A stretch of 64,000 nt of DNA from positions 124,001-188,000 of the forward strand of contig CAMCYF010000001.1 in NCBI GenBank assembly GCA_945883825.1, given 5' to 3'. The stretch comes from Chitinophaga pinensis. GTDB taxonomy: Bacteria > Bacteroidota > Bacteroidia > Flavobacteriales_D > Crocinitomicaceae. Shown one piece after another: positions 42,700-51,299 of this stretch (position 1 is the first letter of the stretch; each line of letters opens with the position of its first letter). The notes under the pieces are model-generated. The model ran no database searches and was not told the origin of the DNA. It worked only from the letters and a program-made list of their open reading frames with translations. The position numbers and the translations under genes were made by a program.

Positions 42700-43379
42700 T
42701 TGATGGATGACATTCCTCCGTCTAAATGTAGAATTTGACCAGTCATCCATTTTGATGCATCAGAAATCAAAAAAGTAGTCATGTTTGCTAGGTCTTTAGG
42801 ATCTCCAACTTTCTTTAAGGGATGACGCAATGCGCTAGCTTCTATTTTTTCAGGAGAACTTAATAAGCGACTTGCCATTGGAGTATTTGTAAGTGAAGGA
42901 GCAATACAATTTACACGAATTTTTGGTGCAAATTCTGCAGCAAGTGATCTAGTAAGTCCTTCAATTGCACCTTTGCTAGCTGCAACAGAAGCATGAAATG
43001 GCATTCCTGTTTGAACAGCTACTGTACTGTAAAGAATTATTGATGCAGAATCGGAGAGTGCTAGATTTTTTGAGTAAGATTGGATGCTTTTTATTGCGCC
43101 AAGCACATTTATTTGGAAATCTTCCAAAAAGTTTGTGCTTTTTAGTGATTGGAAAGATTTTAAATTAATTGTACCTGGAAAATATACTAATCCGTCTATT
43201 AAAGTATCAACGATAGGCATTGGGTCATCAGAAGAAATGTCATATTGATGGAAAAAATCAAATGGTGCATCAGGTTCAGTCCTTGAAATTGAAATTAACG
43301 TATGACCCTCTTTTTTAAGTTGTTTTGCAACTTCTTTTGCTACTGCAGACGAAGCGCCTATTAATAAAATTGTTTTCAT
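42696..43379 (-). CDS. SDR-family protein lacking the catalytic tyrosine
   Basis: A 227-residue Rossmann-fold protein. Cofactor-binding glycine motif LLIGASSAVAKEVAKQL (~4-20); ISRTEPDAP suggests an NADP-type pocket. The Ser of the active site is in LYSTVAV (~128). The YxxxK motif reads ASVAASKGAIEGLTRSLAAE: Val occupies the Tyr position while Lys is kept. PKIRVNCIAPSLTNTPMAS and the C-terminal QILHLDGGMSS are normal. So the cofactor fold is intact but acid-base catalysis should be altered or absent. Related Bacteroidota SDRs with the same context appear, from memory, to share the Val. Coupled to TIGR03643. Confidence 0.85.
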   Translation of the reverse strand: MKTILLIGASSAVAKEVAKQLKKEGHTLISISRTEPDAPFDFFHQYDISSDDPMPIVDTLIDGLVYFPGTINLKSFQSLKSTNFLEDFQINVLGAIKSIQSYSKNLALSDSASIILYSTVAVQTGMPFHASVAASKGAIEGLTRSLAAEFAPKIRVNCIAPSLTNTPMASRLLSSPEKIEASALRHPLKKVGDPKDLANMTTFLISDASKWMTGQILHLDGGMSSIK

Positions 43380-43386
43380 TCACTAG

Positions 43387-43411
43387 AAACATTCAAAATA
43401 CTAGAATGTTT
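43387..43411. other. 8-bp inverted repeat between the SDR gene and the upstream unknown
   Basis: AAACATTC (43387-43394) and GAATGTTT (43404-43411), 9-nt loop, spanning the stop of the upstream gene and the region just before the SDR start. No T run follows on the minus strand. Could be a small hairpin or an operator; weak. Confidence 0.3.
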
Positions 43412-43733
43412 ATTCTCTTTCTATGTTTTCTTTTAATAAATCGTGTACAATAGTACCTAAGCTTAGATCGAAATAAAGACTAAACTCTTCTTCACTAGAA
43501 ATAATTGGAATAATTTCATTTTTTGAGCACAATGAACTAAATTCTTGTTGCGAAATTTTTTTGTAGTATTTTTCAATCACTTTTGAATCTTCCCAAAAAT
43601 CATCTTCAACCAAATAGATTGAAGGTTCAGGATTATTGGTGAAAAATTGTTCTTCATCAGAATTTTTTAACGCCCAAGCAATAAATAATGGAGTAGGTGT
43701 GATGGAAATAAATCCTCGATTGACAGTTTTCAT
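43410..43733 (-). CDS. Hypothetical protein, 107 residues
   Basis: A small acidic, probably cytoplasmic protein without signal peptide or transmembrane segment. It begins MKTVNRGFISITPTPLFIAWA and contains YLVEDDFWEDSKVIEKYYKKI, IFSYF-like aromatics and many Glu residues in the second half (ISSEEEFSLYFD). No family recognised. The ATG overlaps the stop of the upstream lipoprotein gene by 4 bp, so the pair is translationally coupled even though one product is cytoplasmic and the other exported. Confidence 0.65.
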   Translation of the reverse strand: MKTVNRGFISITPTPLFIAWALKNSDEEQFFTNNPEPSIYLVEDDFWEDSKVIEKYYKKISQQEFSSLCSKNEIIPIISSEEEFSLYFDLSLGTIVHDLLKENIERE

Positions 43734-44338
43734 TTTACTTCAGTTAAGTGATAGTGAGAATAGCTAAACCATTTTGCTATCTGTTGCTTTTTTTGAATAA
43801 TGATGAATTTTACAGGGTCTGCTATTTTTGAAAAACGCACACAATTAATCCAATCACTTGAGTTTAGATTATTTTCAGATTCAATAATATGAATAGATTT
43901 AGTTGTAGTAATAAGCATAAAAAATGTTTTTGAGAATTTTACTTTCTGAAACAACTCAATACTTTTACAGTCTTTGCCATAACAATCTAAATAATTAAAA
44001 AATGCATTTTTCATAGCATTGGAATCTGCATAATTAATTTGCAAATGTTTGACAAGATTTTTTTTTGATTCTAAAAGTAAATTTGTTGCATTTTTATAAG
44101 GAAAACGTTGAATAAATGTCTTTTCTGGATTCAGATTTATTTTTGTAATTTCTAAGTTAACAGAATCTTGATTATAAAATTCAAAAATTGCTTTAAGTGT
44201 ATCTTCTTTTAGAATTTCTTTTGGTTTTTCATTATTGATTTTGTTATTTTCAATTTTTTCTCTTTTTTGATTATTATTTGAGCTACATGCCTGTATAAAA
44301 ATAATAGTAGACAAAGTTATTTGAGAAAAAATGCGCAT
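43730..44338 (-). CDS. Putative lipoprotein, function unknown
   Basis: A 202-residue protein. The N-terminus MRIFSQITLSTIIFIQACSS is a lipoprotein signal (Cys ~18, non-ideal lipobox IQAC), followed by an Asn/Lys/Glu-rich linker and a soluble domain of ~150 residues with a CYGKDCKSIEL stretch (two Cys five residues apart, ~120). No family recognised. First gene of a two-gene unit with the 107-residue unknown. A TAATTTTG box 19 nt upstream is flanked by one copy of a repeated dyad (44374-44386). Confidence 0.65.
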   Translation of the reverse strand: MRIFSQITLSTIIFIQACSSNNNQKREKIENNKINNEKPKEILKEDTLKAIFEFYNQDSVNLEITKINLNPEKTFIQRFPYKNATNLLLESKKNLVKHLQINYADSNAMKNAFFNYLDCYGKDCKSIELFQKVKFSKTFFMLITTTKSIHIIESENNLNSSDWINCVRFSKIADPVKFIIIQKKQQIAKWFSYSHYHLTEVK

Positions 44339-44356
44339 AAATAAAGTAATTTAAAA

Positions 44357-44364
44357 CAAAATTA
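44357..44364 (-). promoter_or_regulatory. -7 promoter box TAATTTTG for the minus-strand lipoprotein
   Basis: Exact TAnnTTTG match on the minus strand, 19 nt before the ATG at 44338. Confidence 0.5.
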
Positions 44365-44373
44365 AAGAAACAA

Positions 44374-44386
44374 TTTCAATGAAATT
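44374..44386. promoter_or_regulatory. Operator-like dyad, copy 1 (TTTCAATGAAATT)
   Basis: 13-bp sequence repeated exactly at 44446-44458. With its left flank this copy is a 7-bp-arm palindrome (AATTTCA A TGAAATT, 44372-44386). It lies 9 nt upstream of the minus-strand -7 box, where a regulator would touch the polymerase. Confidence 0.45.
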
Positions 44387-44445
44387 TGATAAAAATCCTT
44401 TAAGTAATAACTATTTTAATTGTTTTACATTAAACAAATACAATT

Positions 44446-44458
44446 TTTCAATGAAATT
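44446..44458. promoter_or_regulatory. Operator-like dyad, copy 2 (TTTCAATGAAATT)
   Basis: Exact 13-bp copy, 5-bp palindromic arms (TTTCA A TGAAA). It ends 2 nt before the plus-strand -7 box at 44461. Confidence 0.45.
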
Positions 44459-44460
44459 AG

Positions 44461-44468
44461 TAAATTTG
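44461..44468 (+). promoter_or_regulatory. -7 promoter box TAAATTTG for the plus-strand lipoprotein
   Basis: Exact TAnnTTTG match, 17 nt before the ATG at 44486. Confidence 0.5.
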
Positions 44469-44485
44469 TGAAATAAATTATTTTT

Positions 44486-45034
44486 ATGAAAAGCACTATT
44501 TTGTTATCTTTTATCTTGTTTGCTTTAATTTCATGCGGTGTTAAAGTGCCTTATACAAATGAATTGCGAGATGAGTTTAGTTTAGATTCAGATGAAAAAA
44601 TGAGAAATGTTCAGTTTTCGACTTCTCATACTATTATATTAGATCAAGAGTTAATATTAGATAGTCAAAACACCACGCAAAATGGCGCACTAGTTTCTAG
44701 TTCTAATAGCAAGAGGGAATCAATTATAATTCCAGCGGGGACAAAGTGTGTTTTTGAGAATTTTGGTCCAAATGGCGAAATAATTGTCAGATTTGAGCTT
44801 GGCGAAGAAAAAGTTTTAATGTTTTCATCTAGAGTTGAAGGTGCTAAAAATCGGCGCTACTATTTTCAAGCTGATTGGTCTACTCCAGGTGGGGCTAGAA
44901 TTCAGTATGGTGGCAATACCTTTAAAGTTGATTTAATTAGAGGTTTTGCACGAGCGACACATCTTGTTGTGGTTAAGAAAAATCTTAAAAAAAATAAACG
45001 TAAAGAACGTGTTATAAAGGGATTAAAAGTGTAA
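44486..45034 (+). CDS. Putative lipoprotein, function unknown
   Basis: A 182-residue protein with a good lipoprotein signal (FILFALISCG, Cys ~17). The mature part is beta-rich (SIIIPAGTKCVFENF, EIIVRFELGEEKVLMFSS, RYYFQADW), with a basic C-terminal tail (KKNLKKNKRKERVIKG). The pattern suggests a small beta-barrel/SH3-like or sandwich fold. No family recognised. It is divergent from the lipoprotein at 44338 and shares a repeated dyad with it; the E1 gene follows after 27 nt and may be on the same mRNA. Confidence 0.68.
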   Translation: MKSTILLSFILFALISCGVKVPYTNELRDEFSLDSDEKMRNVQFSTSHTIILDQELILDSQNTTQNGALVSSSNSKRESIIIPAGTKCVFENFGPNGEIIVRFELGEEKVLMFSSRVEGAKNRRYYFQADWSTPGGARIQYGGNTFKVDLIRGFARATHLVVVKKNLKKNKRKERVIKGLKV

Positions 45035-45061
45035 TTCAGCACACTTTTAGAAAGTAATTAA

Positions 45062-47062
45062 ATGAAACAAGAAGAACTAAGACAAATTGAATTCAATAGA
45101 GATGGATTTGATGATTCTGAATTACTTAAAATATACAAGAACTTACTGCTTCCAAGATTAATCGAGGAGAAAATGCTTATTCTTCTCCGACAAGGAAAAA
45201 TCACGAAATGGTTTTCTGGATGGGGGCAAGAAGGTATTTCTGTTGGTTGTTCCTACGCAATGGAAAAAGAGGAGTACATTTTGCCGATGCATAGAAATCT
45301 AGGTGTTTTCACTACACGCGAAATTCCTTTAAATAGACTTTTTTCTCAGTTTCAAGGCAAACTTTCAGGTTTTACAAAAGGTCGAGATCGGTCCTTTCAT
45401 TTTGGAACTCAAGAATATAAATTAGTAGGAATGATTTCCCATTTAGGACCTCAACTTGGAATTGCAGATGGTATAGCTCTTTCTAATAAAATAAAGAAGA
45501 ATAAAAAGTCAACACTTGTTTTTACTGGAGATGGTGGAGCTTCTGAAGGCGATTTTCATGAATCGTTAAATGTCGCAGCGGTTTGGGATTTACCAGTTAT
45601 TTTTTGTGTTGAAAATAATCAATGGGGCTTATCCACACCCTCCGAAGAACAATTTCGCTGTAAACAATTTATCGATAAGGGAATTGGATATGGAATGAAT
45701 GCCATTCAAGTTGATGGCAATAACATTTTAGAAGTTATTCGAAATGTCCGAAAAATAAATGAGGAAATTCGTGAAAGCCCTAAACCATATTTATTGGAAT
45801 TAATGACTTTTCGCATGAGAGGACATGAAGAATCTTCAGGCACGAAATATTATCCTGAAGGATTGCAAGATGAATGGGCTAAAAAAGATCCTGTTTTGAA
45901 CTTTGAATTGTATTTACTTGAGCAAGGAATTCTCACAAAAGAGTCCATTGAAGAAATTAAAAAAACCTTTAAGAATGAAATTCAAGCAGGATTTGATACA
46001 GCAAATGCTGAAGACGCAATTATTCCTAATATAGAGGTTGAATTAGCAGATATTTATGCTTCATTCAAACAAGAAGTTCAAAAACCGAATGGACCTCTTG
46101 TTGAAAAACGATTTATTGATGCCATTCAAGATGCTTTAATTCAATCTATGGAGCGATATCCTGATTTGATTTTGATGGGGCAAGACATTGCAGAATATGG
46201 CGGCGCTTTTAAAGTTACTGAGGGTTTACTTGAGAAATTTGGAAAAGAAAGAGTTCGCAATACGCCACTTTGTGAATCTGCAATACTAGGTGCAAGTTTG
46301 GGTTTGTCAATTTCAGGAATGAAGGCAATGGTGGAAATGCAATTTGCAGATTTTGTAACCTGTGGATTCAATCAAATAATTAACAATTTAGCGAAAATTA
46401 ATTGGCGCTGGGGCCAAAATGCTGACGTTGTTGTTAGAATGCCAACAGGTGCAGGAACGGCAGCTGGACCTTTTCATTCTCAAAGTAATGAAGCCTGGTT
46501 TTTTCATACGCCGGGATTAAAGATTTTATATCCTTCAAATCCTTATGATGCAAAAGGCTTGCTAAATGCAGCAATTGAAGACCCAAACCCTGTCCTATTC
46601 TTTGAACACAAAGGACTTTATAGAAGTATTAAAGAAGAAATCCCTTCGGATTATTATACTGTTGAAATTGGAAAAGCAGCAATCGTTTCTGAAGGAAAAG
46701 ATTTTACAATTATAACTTACGGAGCCGGTGTTTATTGGGCTAAAGAAGCTTTAACAAAGTTTCCGGAAACGAGTTCTGAAATAATTGACCTAAGAACATT
46801 GTTACCTTTAGATACTGAGAGTATTTACACTGCAGTTAAAAAAACGGGGAAAGTTATTGTACTTCACGAAGATTGTATGATGGGAGGAATTGGTGGCGAA
46901 TTAGCTGCTTTAATTTCAGAGAATTGTTTTGAATACTTGGATGCTCCAGTTGTTCGTGTTGCTTCATTAGATACTCCAGTTCCATTTGCAGTTGCTTTGG
47001 AAGAACAATTTCTTCCAAAAGAAAGATTAATCTCAGCTATTTCAAAGTTATTAAACTACTGA
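45062..47062 (+). CDS. 2-oxoacid dehydrogenase E1, alpha-beta fusion (branched-chain type)
   Basis: TPP-dependent decarboxylase of a 2-oxoacid dehydrogenase complex. 666 residues: alpha-like half ~1-330 with the TPP motif FTGDGGASEGDFHESLNVAA ... VENNQWGLS and MRGHEESSG; beta-like half ~345-666 with LMGQDIAEYGGAF, TPLCESAILGASLGL, EMQFADF, MPTGAGTAAGPFHSQS, FFEHKGLYRS and EDCMMGGIGGELAALI. The fused layout is common in Bacteroidota. Most likely acts on branched-chain 2-oxoacids, with the E2 at 32897 as partner; E3 is not in the window. It is one base ahead of the LtaS-like gene. Confidence 0.93.
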   Translation: MKQEELRQIEFNRDGFDDSELLKIYKNLLLPRLIEEKMLILLRQGKITKWFSGWGQEGISVGCSYAMEKEEYILPMHRNLGVFTTREIPLNRLFSQFQGKLSGFTKGRDRSFHFGTQEYKLVGMISHLGPQLGIADGIALSNKIKKNKKSTLVFTGDGGASEGDFHESLNVAAVWDLPVIFCVENNQWGLSTPSEEQFRCKQFIDKGIGYGMNAIQVDGNNILEVIRNVRKINEEIRESPKPYLLELMTFRMRGHEESSGTKYYPEGLQDEWAKKDPVLNFELYLLEQGILTKESIEEIKKTFKNEIQAGFDTANAEDAIIPNIEVELADIYASFKQEVQKPNGPLVEKRFIDAIQDALIQSMERYPDLILMGQDIAEYGGAFKVTEGLLEKFGKERVRNTPLCESAILGASLGLSISGMKAMVEMQFADFVTCGFNQIINNLAKINWRWGQNADVVVRMPTGAGTAAGPFHSQSNEAWFFHTPGLKILYPSNPYDAKGLLNAAIEDPNPVLFFEHKGLYRSIKEEIPSDYYTVEIGKAAIVSEGKDFTIITYGAGVYWAKEALTKFPETSSEIIDLRTLLPLDTESIYTAVKKTGKVIVLHEDCMMGGIGGELAALISENCFEYLDAPVVRVASLDTPVPFAVALEEQFLPKERLISAISKLLNY

Positions 47063-47063
47063 T

Positions 47064-48890
47064 TTGAAGCTAAAACTTCTTTTAGAGAAATGCATATTTA
47101 ACTTACTTTTTAAACTGAGTTTTGTTTTACTTATTTTAGAAGTTTATAGAATACTTCTCCTAATTTGTAATGGCGAGTCCTTTCCTGATTTTGGTGTTAA
47201 AGAACATATAATAGGACTTTGGTTTGATTGCATTACAATTGCACTTTTTTTCTTGCCTTTTATCTTTCTAAGTGCAATTCCTCTTCCATTAATTACTGAA
47301 AAAATAAGGTCACTTGTTTTATTTATTGTTTTTACCCTTAGTAGTGCTATAGTCTTTTTATTCAATGCGCTCGATGTGGCCTATTTTTCCTACACGCACA
47401 AACGAACTAGTTATGATTACTTAAAATTCATGTTAAATAGTGACGAAACAGGAAGTCTGGCAGGAGATTTTATAGTAGAATTTTGGTGGCTTATTTTATT
47501 CTTTATTGTTTCTTTTGGTTTATTACTTTTTACATACTTTAAGTCGAAATCTGTTCAGGTTAATTTTAAACAACCAAAAAATTGGATGTATTTCATTCTA
47601 ACCATAGCTTTAACAATCGTAATTGGTCGCGGTGGATTTCAGTTGAAACCAATTGGAATTCTAGAGTCTACTAATTATGTTAGTATTGAAAATTCGCCAG
47701 CTGTTTTAAATTCTGCATTTACGCTATTAAAAACCTATCAGTTTAAGGGAGTCGAGAAAAAAACATTTTTTTCGGATTCTGAAATAAAAAAATATTTTAA
47801 TCCTATTCAGAATGGGAATCCACAAAATTTAGTGAAAGACTCTCAAAATGTTGTTTTCATCTTATTAGAAAGTTTCGGTTCTATGTATTGTGGTCCTAAT
47901 AATCCTGAGAGTTTCACACCGTTCTTAGATTCTATTCTTTTAAAGTCAATGTATTTTGAACACGGAATTGCTAATGGTCGCACGTCTATGGATGCCTTAC
48001 CTGCGGTTGTTTCATCAATTCCAATGTGGATGAATGAAAGTTTTATTCTTTCCTCGTATAGTTCAAATCAATTCCAGGGAATACCAAGTATTTTGAAAGG
48101 GAATGGTTATTCATCCGCTTTTTTTCATGGAGCTACAAATGGCTCTATGCGCTTTGATGCGTTCACTTCAGCAGCTGGATTTGATAGCTATTATGGACGA
48201 ACAGAATACAACAATGAAGCTCACTTTGATGGAAATTGGGGAATAGAGGACCATCATTTTTTAGCTTGGTCTTTAGGTCAAATGGATAAAATGAAAAAAC
48301 CTTTCTTTTCAATGGTTTTCACACTTTCTTCCCATCATCCTTTTACAATACCAAAAGACTATCGAAAAAAGGTGGAAAAAGGACCTGAACCTCTTTGTGC
48401 TACAATAAGTTATGTTGATATAGCATTGCGGGAATTTTGGAATAAAGCACAGAAAAAATCTTGGTTTAAAAATACGATTTTTGTTTTTTGTTCTGATCAT
48501 GTTGGTCCAACGGGTCGATCTGATAGAAGTGATTTAGCTTGGTTGCATAGAGTTCCTATTGCATTTTATCATCCAACAGTTTCTTTACCACATATTGATT
48601 CTTTAGTACCTTTTCAACAAATAGATATTTTACCAACATTAATAGACCTTTTGAATATTCGATCTAAGTATTATGCATTTGGCACCTCTTATTTTAACAA
48701 GCAGAAACAGCCAAAAATTATTTATGCACAAGAAAATTTAATGGCATATCAAGGCACAAAGGATTTATTAGTTTGGAATTTATCTTCACTGAAGAAAAGA
48801 AGTAAATCAGATGATTTAGAAATAAAAAAAATGAAAGCAATCTATCAACATTACACAAATGATCTGATTGAAAATAAAATGACCCCATAA
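47064..48890 (+). CDS. LtaS-like sulfatase-fold phosphotransferase, membrane protein
   Basis: 608 residues. The start is a TTG one base after the E1 stop (no usable ATG before the first membrane helix). Five hydrophobic helices occupy ~8-175, then an extracytoplasmic sulfatase/alkaline-phosphatase fold: FILLESFGSMYCGPNNP (first metal Glu), ANGRTSMDALPAVVSSIP (Thr nucleophile), YSSAFFHGATNGSM, FTLSSHHPFTIP and FVFCSDHVGP (Asp-His metal ligands). The family transfers phosphoglycerol or phosphoethanolamine to lipids or glycans. Gram-negatives lack lipoteichoic acid, so an envelope-modifying phosphotransferase is the better guess. Confidence 0.88.
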   Translation: MKLKLLLEKCIFNLLFKLSFVLLILEVYRILLLICNGESFPDFGVKEHIIGLWFDCITIALFFLPFIFLSAIPLPLITEKIRSLVLFIVFTLSSAIVFLFNALDVAYFSYTHKRTSYDYLKFMLNSDETGSLAGDFIVEFWWLILFFIVSFGLLLFTYFKSKSVQVNFKQPKNWMYFILTIALTIVIGRGGFQLKPIGILESTNYVSIENSPAVLNSAFTLLKTYQFKGVEKKTFFSDSEIKKYFNPIQNGNPQNLVKDSQNVVFILLESFGSMYCGPNNPESFTPFLDSILLKSMYFEHGIANGRTSMDALPAVVSSIPMWMNESFILSSYSSNQFQGIPSILKGNGYSSAFFHGATNGSMRFDAFTSAAGFDSYYGRTEYNNEAHFDGNWGIEDHHFLAWSLGQMDKMKKPFFSMVFTLSSHHPFTIPKDYRKKVEKGPEPLCATISYVDIALREFWNKAQKKSWFKNTIFVFCSDHVGPTGRSDRSDLAWLHRVPIAFYHPTVSLPHIDSLVPFQQIDILPTLIDLLNIRSKYYAFGTSYFNKQKQPKIIYAQENLMAYQGTKDLLVWNLSSLKKRSKSDDLEIKKMKAIYQHYTNDLIENKMTP

Positions 48891-48921
48891 CATTTAATTA
48901 TTTTTTAATATTAAATTAATG

Positions 48922-48929
48922 TAAATTTG
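48922..48929 (+). promoter_or_regulatory. -7 promoter box TAAATTTG for the CotH gene
   Basis: Exact TAnnTTTG match about 87 nt before the ATG at 49017, implying an unusually long leader (~80 nt) for this window. The rest of 48891-49016 shows no other feature. Confidence 0.4.
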
Positions 48930-49016
48930 TTTTGGAGATTGTCGATAATATTATTTTCTAGCTTTAACCACAAGTTTTATATTATTTTAGTCACTTAATT
49001 ATATAAATTGTTACCT

Positions 49017-51296
49017 ATGAATAAGAAAATATCTCTTCTATTTCTTCTAATTTTTATTTCACTTTCATTATTTGCACAAAATTTTTATGACAGAGCGACT
49101 GTTCAAAAAATAGAAATTTTCTTTACCGCTGCAAATTGGGATGCACAATTAGATGCAGCATATGATTCAGATGCTTTTATAATTGCAGATTCTGTTCGTA
49201 TTAATGGCGTTAATACCTATGATAGTGTTGGAGTAAAATACAAGGGTAACTCATCCTATAATCCAAATAATAATAAAAATCCACTTCATATAGAGTTAGA
49301 TTATATAAAAGGAAGTCAAGATTACCAAGGATACACAAATATCAAACTTCAAAATGGTTACCAAGATCCTTCAATGATTCGTGAGGTTTTATCGTATGCA
49401 ATTTTAGAACAATTTATGGATTGCTCAAAAGCAAATTTTGCAAATGTATATATCAATGGAATTCTTAGAGGACTTTATTCAAATGCTGAGAGTGTTAACA
49501 AAAAATTTAATGGTGAACATTATTATTTAAGTAATGATTCTTTTTTTAAGTGTAATCCTACTGGTGGAGCAGGTCCTGGAACTACAGCAAGTCCAGATTT
49601 AAAATATATCAATGCAGACAGTAGTTCTTATTTCTCTTCCTATGAATTAAAATCAGATTTTGGATGGAATCGACTAGTAGATTTAATTAATACGCTAAAT
49701 AATAATACGAGTTTATTAGAAAGCAAGCTAGACGTAGATCGCGCAATATGGATGTTGGCTTTTAATAATGTACTTGTTAATCTTGATTCTTACAATGGTG
49801 CATTTCGTCAGAATTATTATTTGTCTTGGGATTTAAACAATCGCTTTGTGCCAACAGTTTGGGATTTGAACATGAGTTTTGCTTCTTTTCCTGGAGGAAC
49901 AGGCTCAGGAGCATATACTGCAACAACGTTAGACCCAATGTCTAATAGTACTTCCTCAATTCATCCTTTGATTGTAAAACTGATGGCAAATCCAATGTAC
50001 AAAAGAATGTATTTGGCACATATTCGAACAATTGTACAAGAGATTTTTATTACGCAAGAATATCTTACTCTAGCAAATTCACTCAGAAGCACTATAAATT
50101 CGTATGTTCAAGCAGATATTTATAAATTTTTTACCTACACACAATATCAAAATAGTTTAACAACTGCTGTAACAGGTGGAGGTATGGGCGGAGGATCTAC
50201 AATCCCAGGAATTCAGGCTTTAATGGATGCAAGAGCGACCTATTTCAGCACAAACTCAAATTATTTACTTGCGGCACCTTTAATTTCATCATTTGGAGCG
50301 AGTAATACTTCTCCTAATTTTAATCAATCAATTTATATTACAGCAACTTGTGTAAATGAATCATCCGTTTATTTAGGTTATCGCTTAAACCATCAATTAA
50401 AATTCAACCGCGTTCAAATGTTTGACGATGGTCAACATGGAGATGGCGCAGCTGGTGACCATATTTTTGGTTTTCAAGTTACTTTAAGTGGTACAGCGTT
50501 TGAGTATTATATTTATGCTGAAAATTCAAACGCAGGATTGTTTAGTCCAACAAGAGCAGAGCATGAATACCACTCTATTCAAATAAACTTTCCTTTTTGC
50601 TCAAATGGAAATGTCGTAATCAATGAAATTGTCGCTAGTAATTCTTCTTCATTATATGATTCAAATGGAGAGAGCGATGATTGGATAGAATTGTACAATA
50701 CAACATCTTCAGCAATAAACTTATCGGGAATGTACCTTTCTGATGACGCAACAAATCTTACACTTTGGCCATTTCCACTTGGAACGATAATTCCTGCAAA
50801 TTCCTATTTAATTGTTTGGTGTGATGATGATTTGGAGCAATCTGGCGTGCATACAAACTTTAAACTAAGTTCTTTGGGCGATCTTTTGATATTTGGAAAT
50901 GGAGCAATTGCCTTCAATCAAGTTGCTTTTGGAATTCAAACAACTGATGAGGCTTACGCAAGATGCCCGGATGGAGGAGCGAGTTTTAACTTTGTGAATC
51001 CTACACCAAATGCAAATAATAATTGTATGGCAGGCACGAATGAATTGGAAAATTCTTTTGAACTTTCCTTGTTTCCAAATCCAGTTAATGAAACATTAAC
51101 AATACAAATTTCAGATTCTAAGATATATGAAATTAGTATTTACGATTTACAAGGAAGGATTGTCCTTGAAAAACAAACTTTTTCAAATCTAAACACGCTT
51201 TCGACCTCAGCTTGGAATAATGGTATTTATCAAGTAAAAATTACAGATTTTGAGGGTAAATCGATTAACAAAGCGCTTGTAAAAATCTCAAAGTAA
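49017..51296 (+). CDS. CotH kinase-family protein with lamin-tail domain and type IX sorting domain
   Basis: 759 residues from the ATG at 49017; a TTG three codons upstream is not needed. The signal peptide is MNKKISLLFLLIFISLSLFA. CotH-like domain ~30-410: VGVKYKGNSSYNPNNNKNPL, YINGILRGLYSNAESVNKKF, AFRQNYYLSWDLNNRFVPTVWDLNMSF; the WDLN in place of the usual WDYD makes kinase activity uncertain. A beta domain with GDGAAGDHIFG follows (~460). Lamin-tail domain ~538-660 (VVINEIVASNSSSL, DDWIELYNTTSSAINLSG). Type A sorting tail (SLFPNPVNETLTIQI, YDLQGRIV, NNGIYQVKI). Probably surface-exposed or secreted. Confidence 0.92.
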   Translation: MNKKISLLFLLIFISLSLFAQNFYDRATVQKIEIFFTAANWDAQLDAAYDSDAFIIADSVRINGVNTYDSVGVKYKGNSSYNPNNNKNPLHIELDYIKGSQDYQGYTNIKLQNGYQDPSMIREVLSYAILEQFMDCSKANFANVYINGILRGLYSNAESVNKKFNGEHYYLSNDSFFKCNPTGGAGPGTTASPDLKYINADSSSYFSSYELKSDFGWNRLVDLINTLNNNTSLLESKLDVDRAIWMLAFNNVLVNLDSYNGAFRQNYYLSWDLNNRFVPTVWDLNMSFASFPGGTGSGAYTATTLDPMSNSTSSIHPLIVKLMANPMYKRMYLAHIRTIVQEIFITQEYLTLANSLRSTINSYVQADIYKFFTYTQYQNSLTTAVTGGGMGGGSTIPGIQALMDARATYFSTNSNYLLAAPLISSFGASNTSPNFNQSIYITATCVNESSVYLGYRLNHQLKFNRVQMFDDGQHGDGAAGDHIFGFQVTLSGTAFEYYIYAENSNAGLFSPTRAEHEYHSIQINFPFCSNGNVVINEIVASNSSSLYDSNGESDDWIELYNTTSSAINLSGMYLSDDATNLTLWPFPLGTIIPANSYLIVWCDDDLEQSGVHTNFKLSSLGDLLIFGNGAIAFNQVAFGIQTTDEAYARCPDGGASFNFVNPTPNANNNCMAGTNELENSFELSLFPNPVNETLTIQISDSKIYEISIYDLQGRIVLEKQTFSNLNTLSTSAWNNGIYQVKITDFEGKSINKALVKISK

Positions 51297-51299
51297 GAT

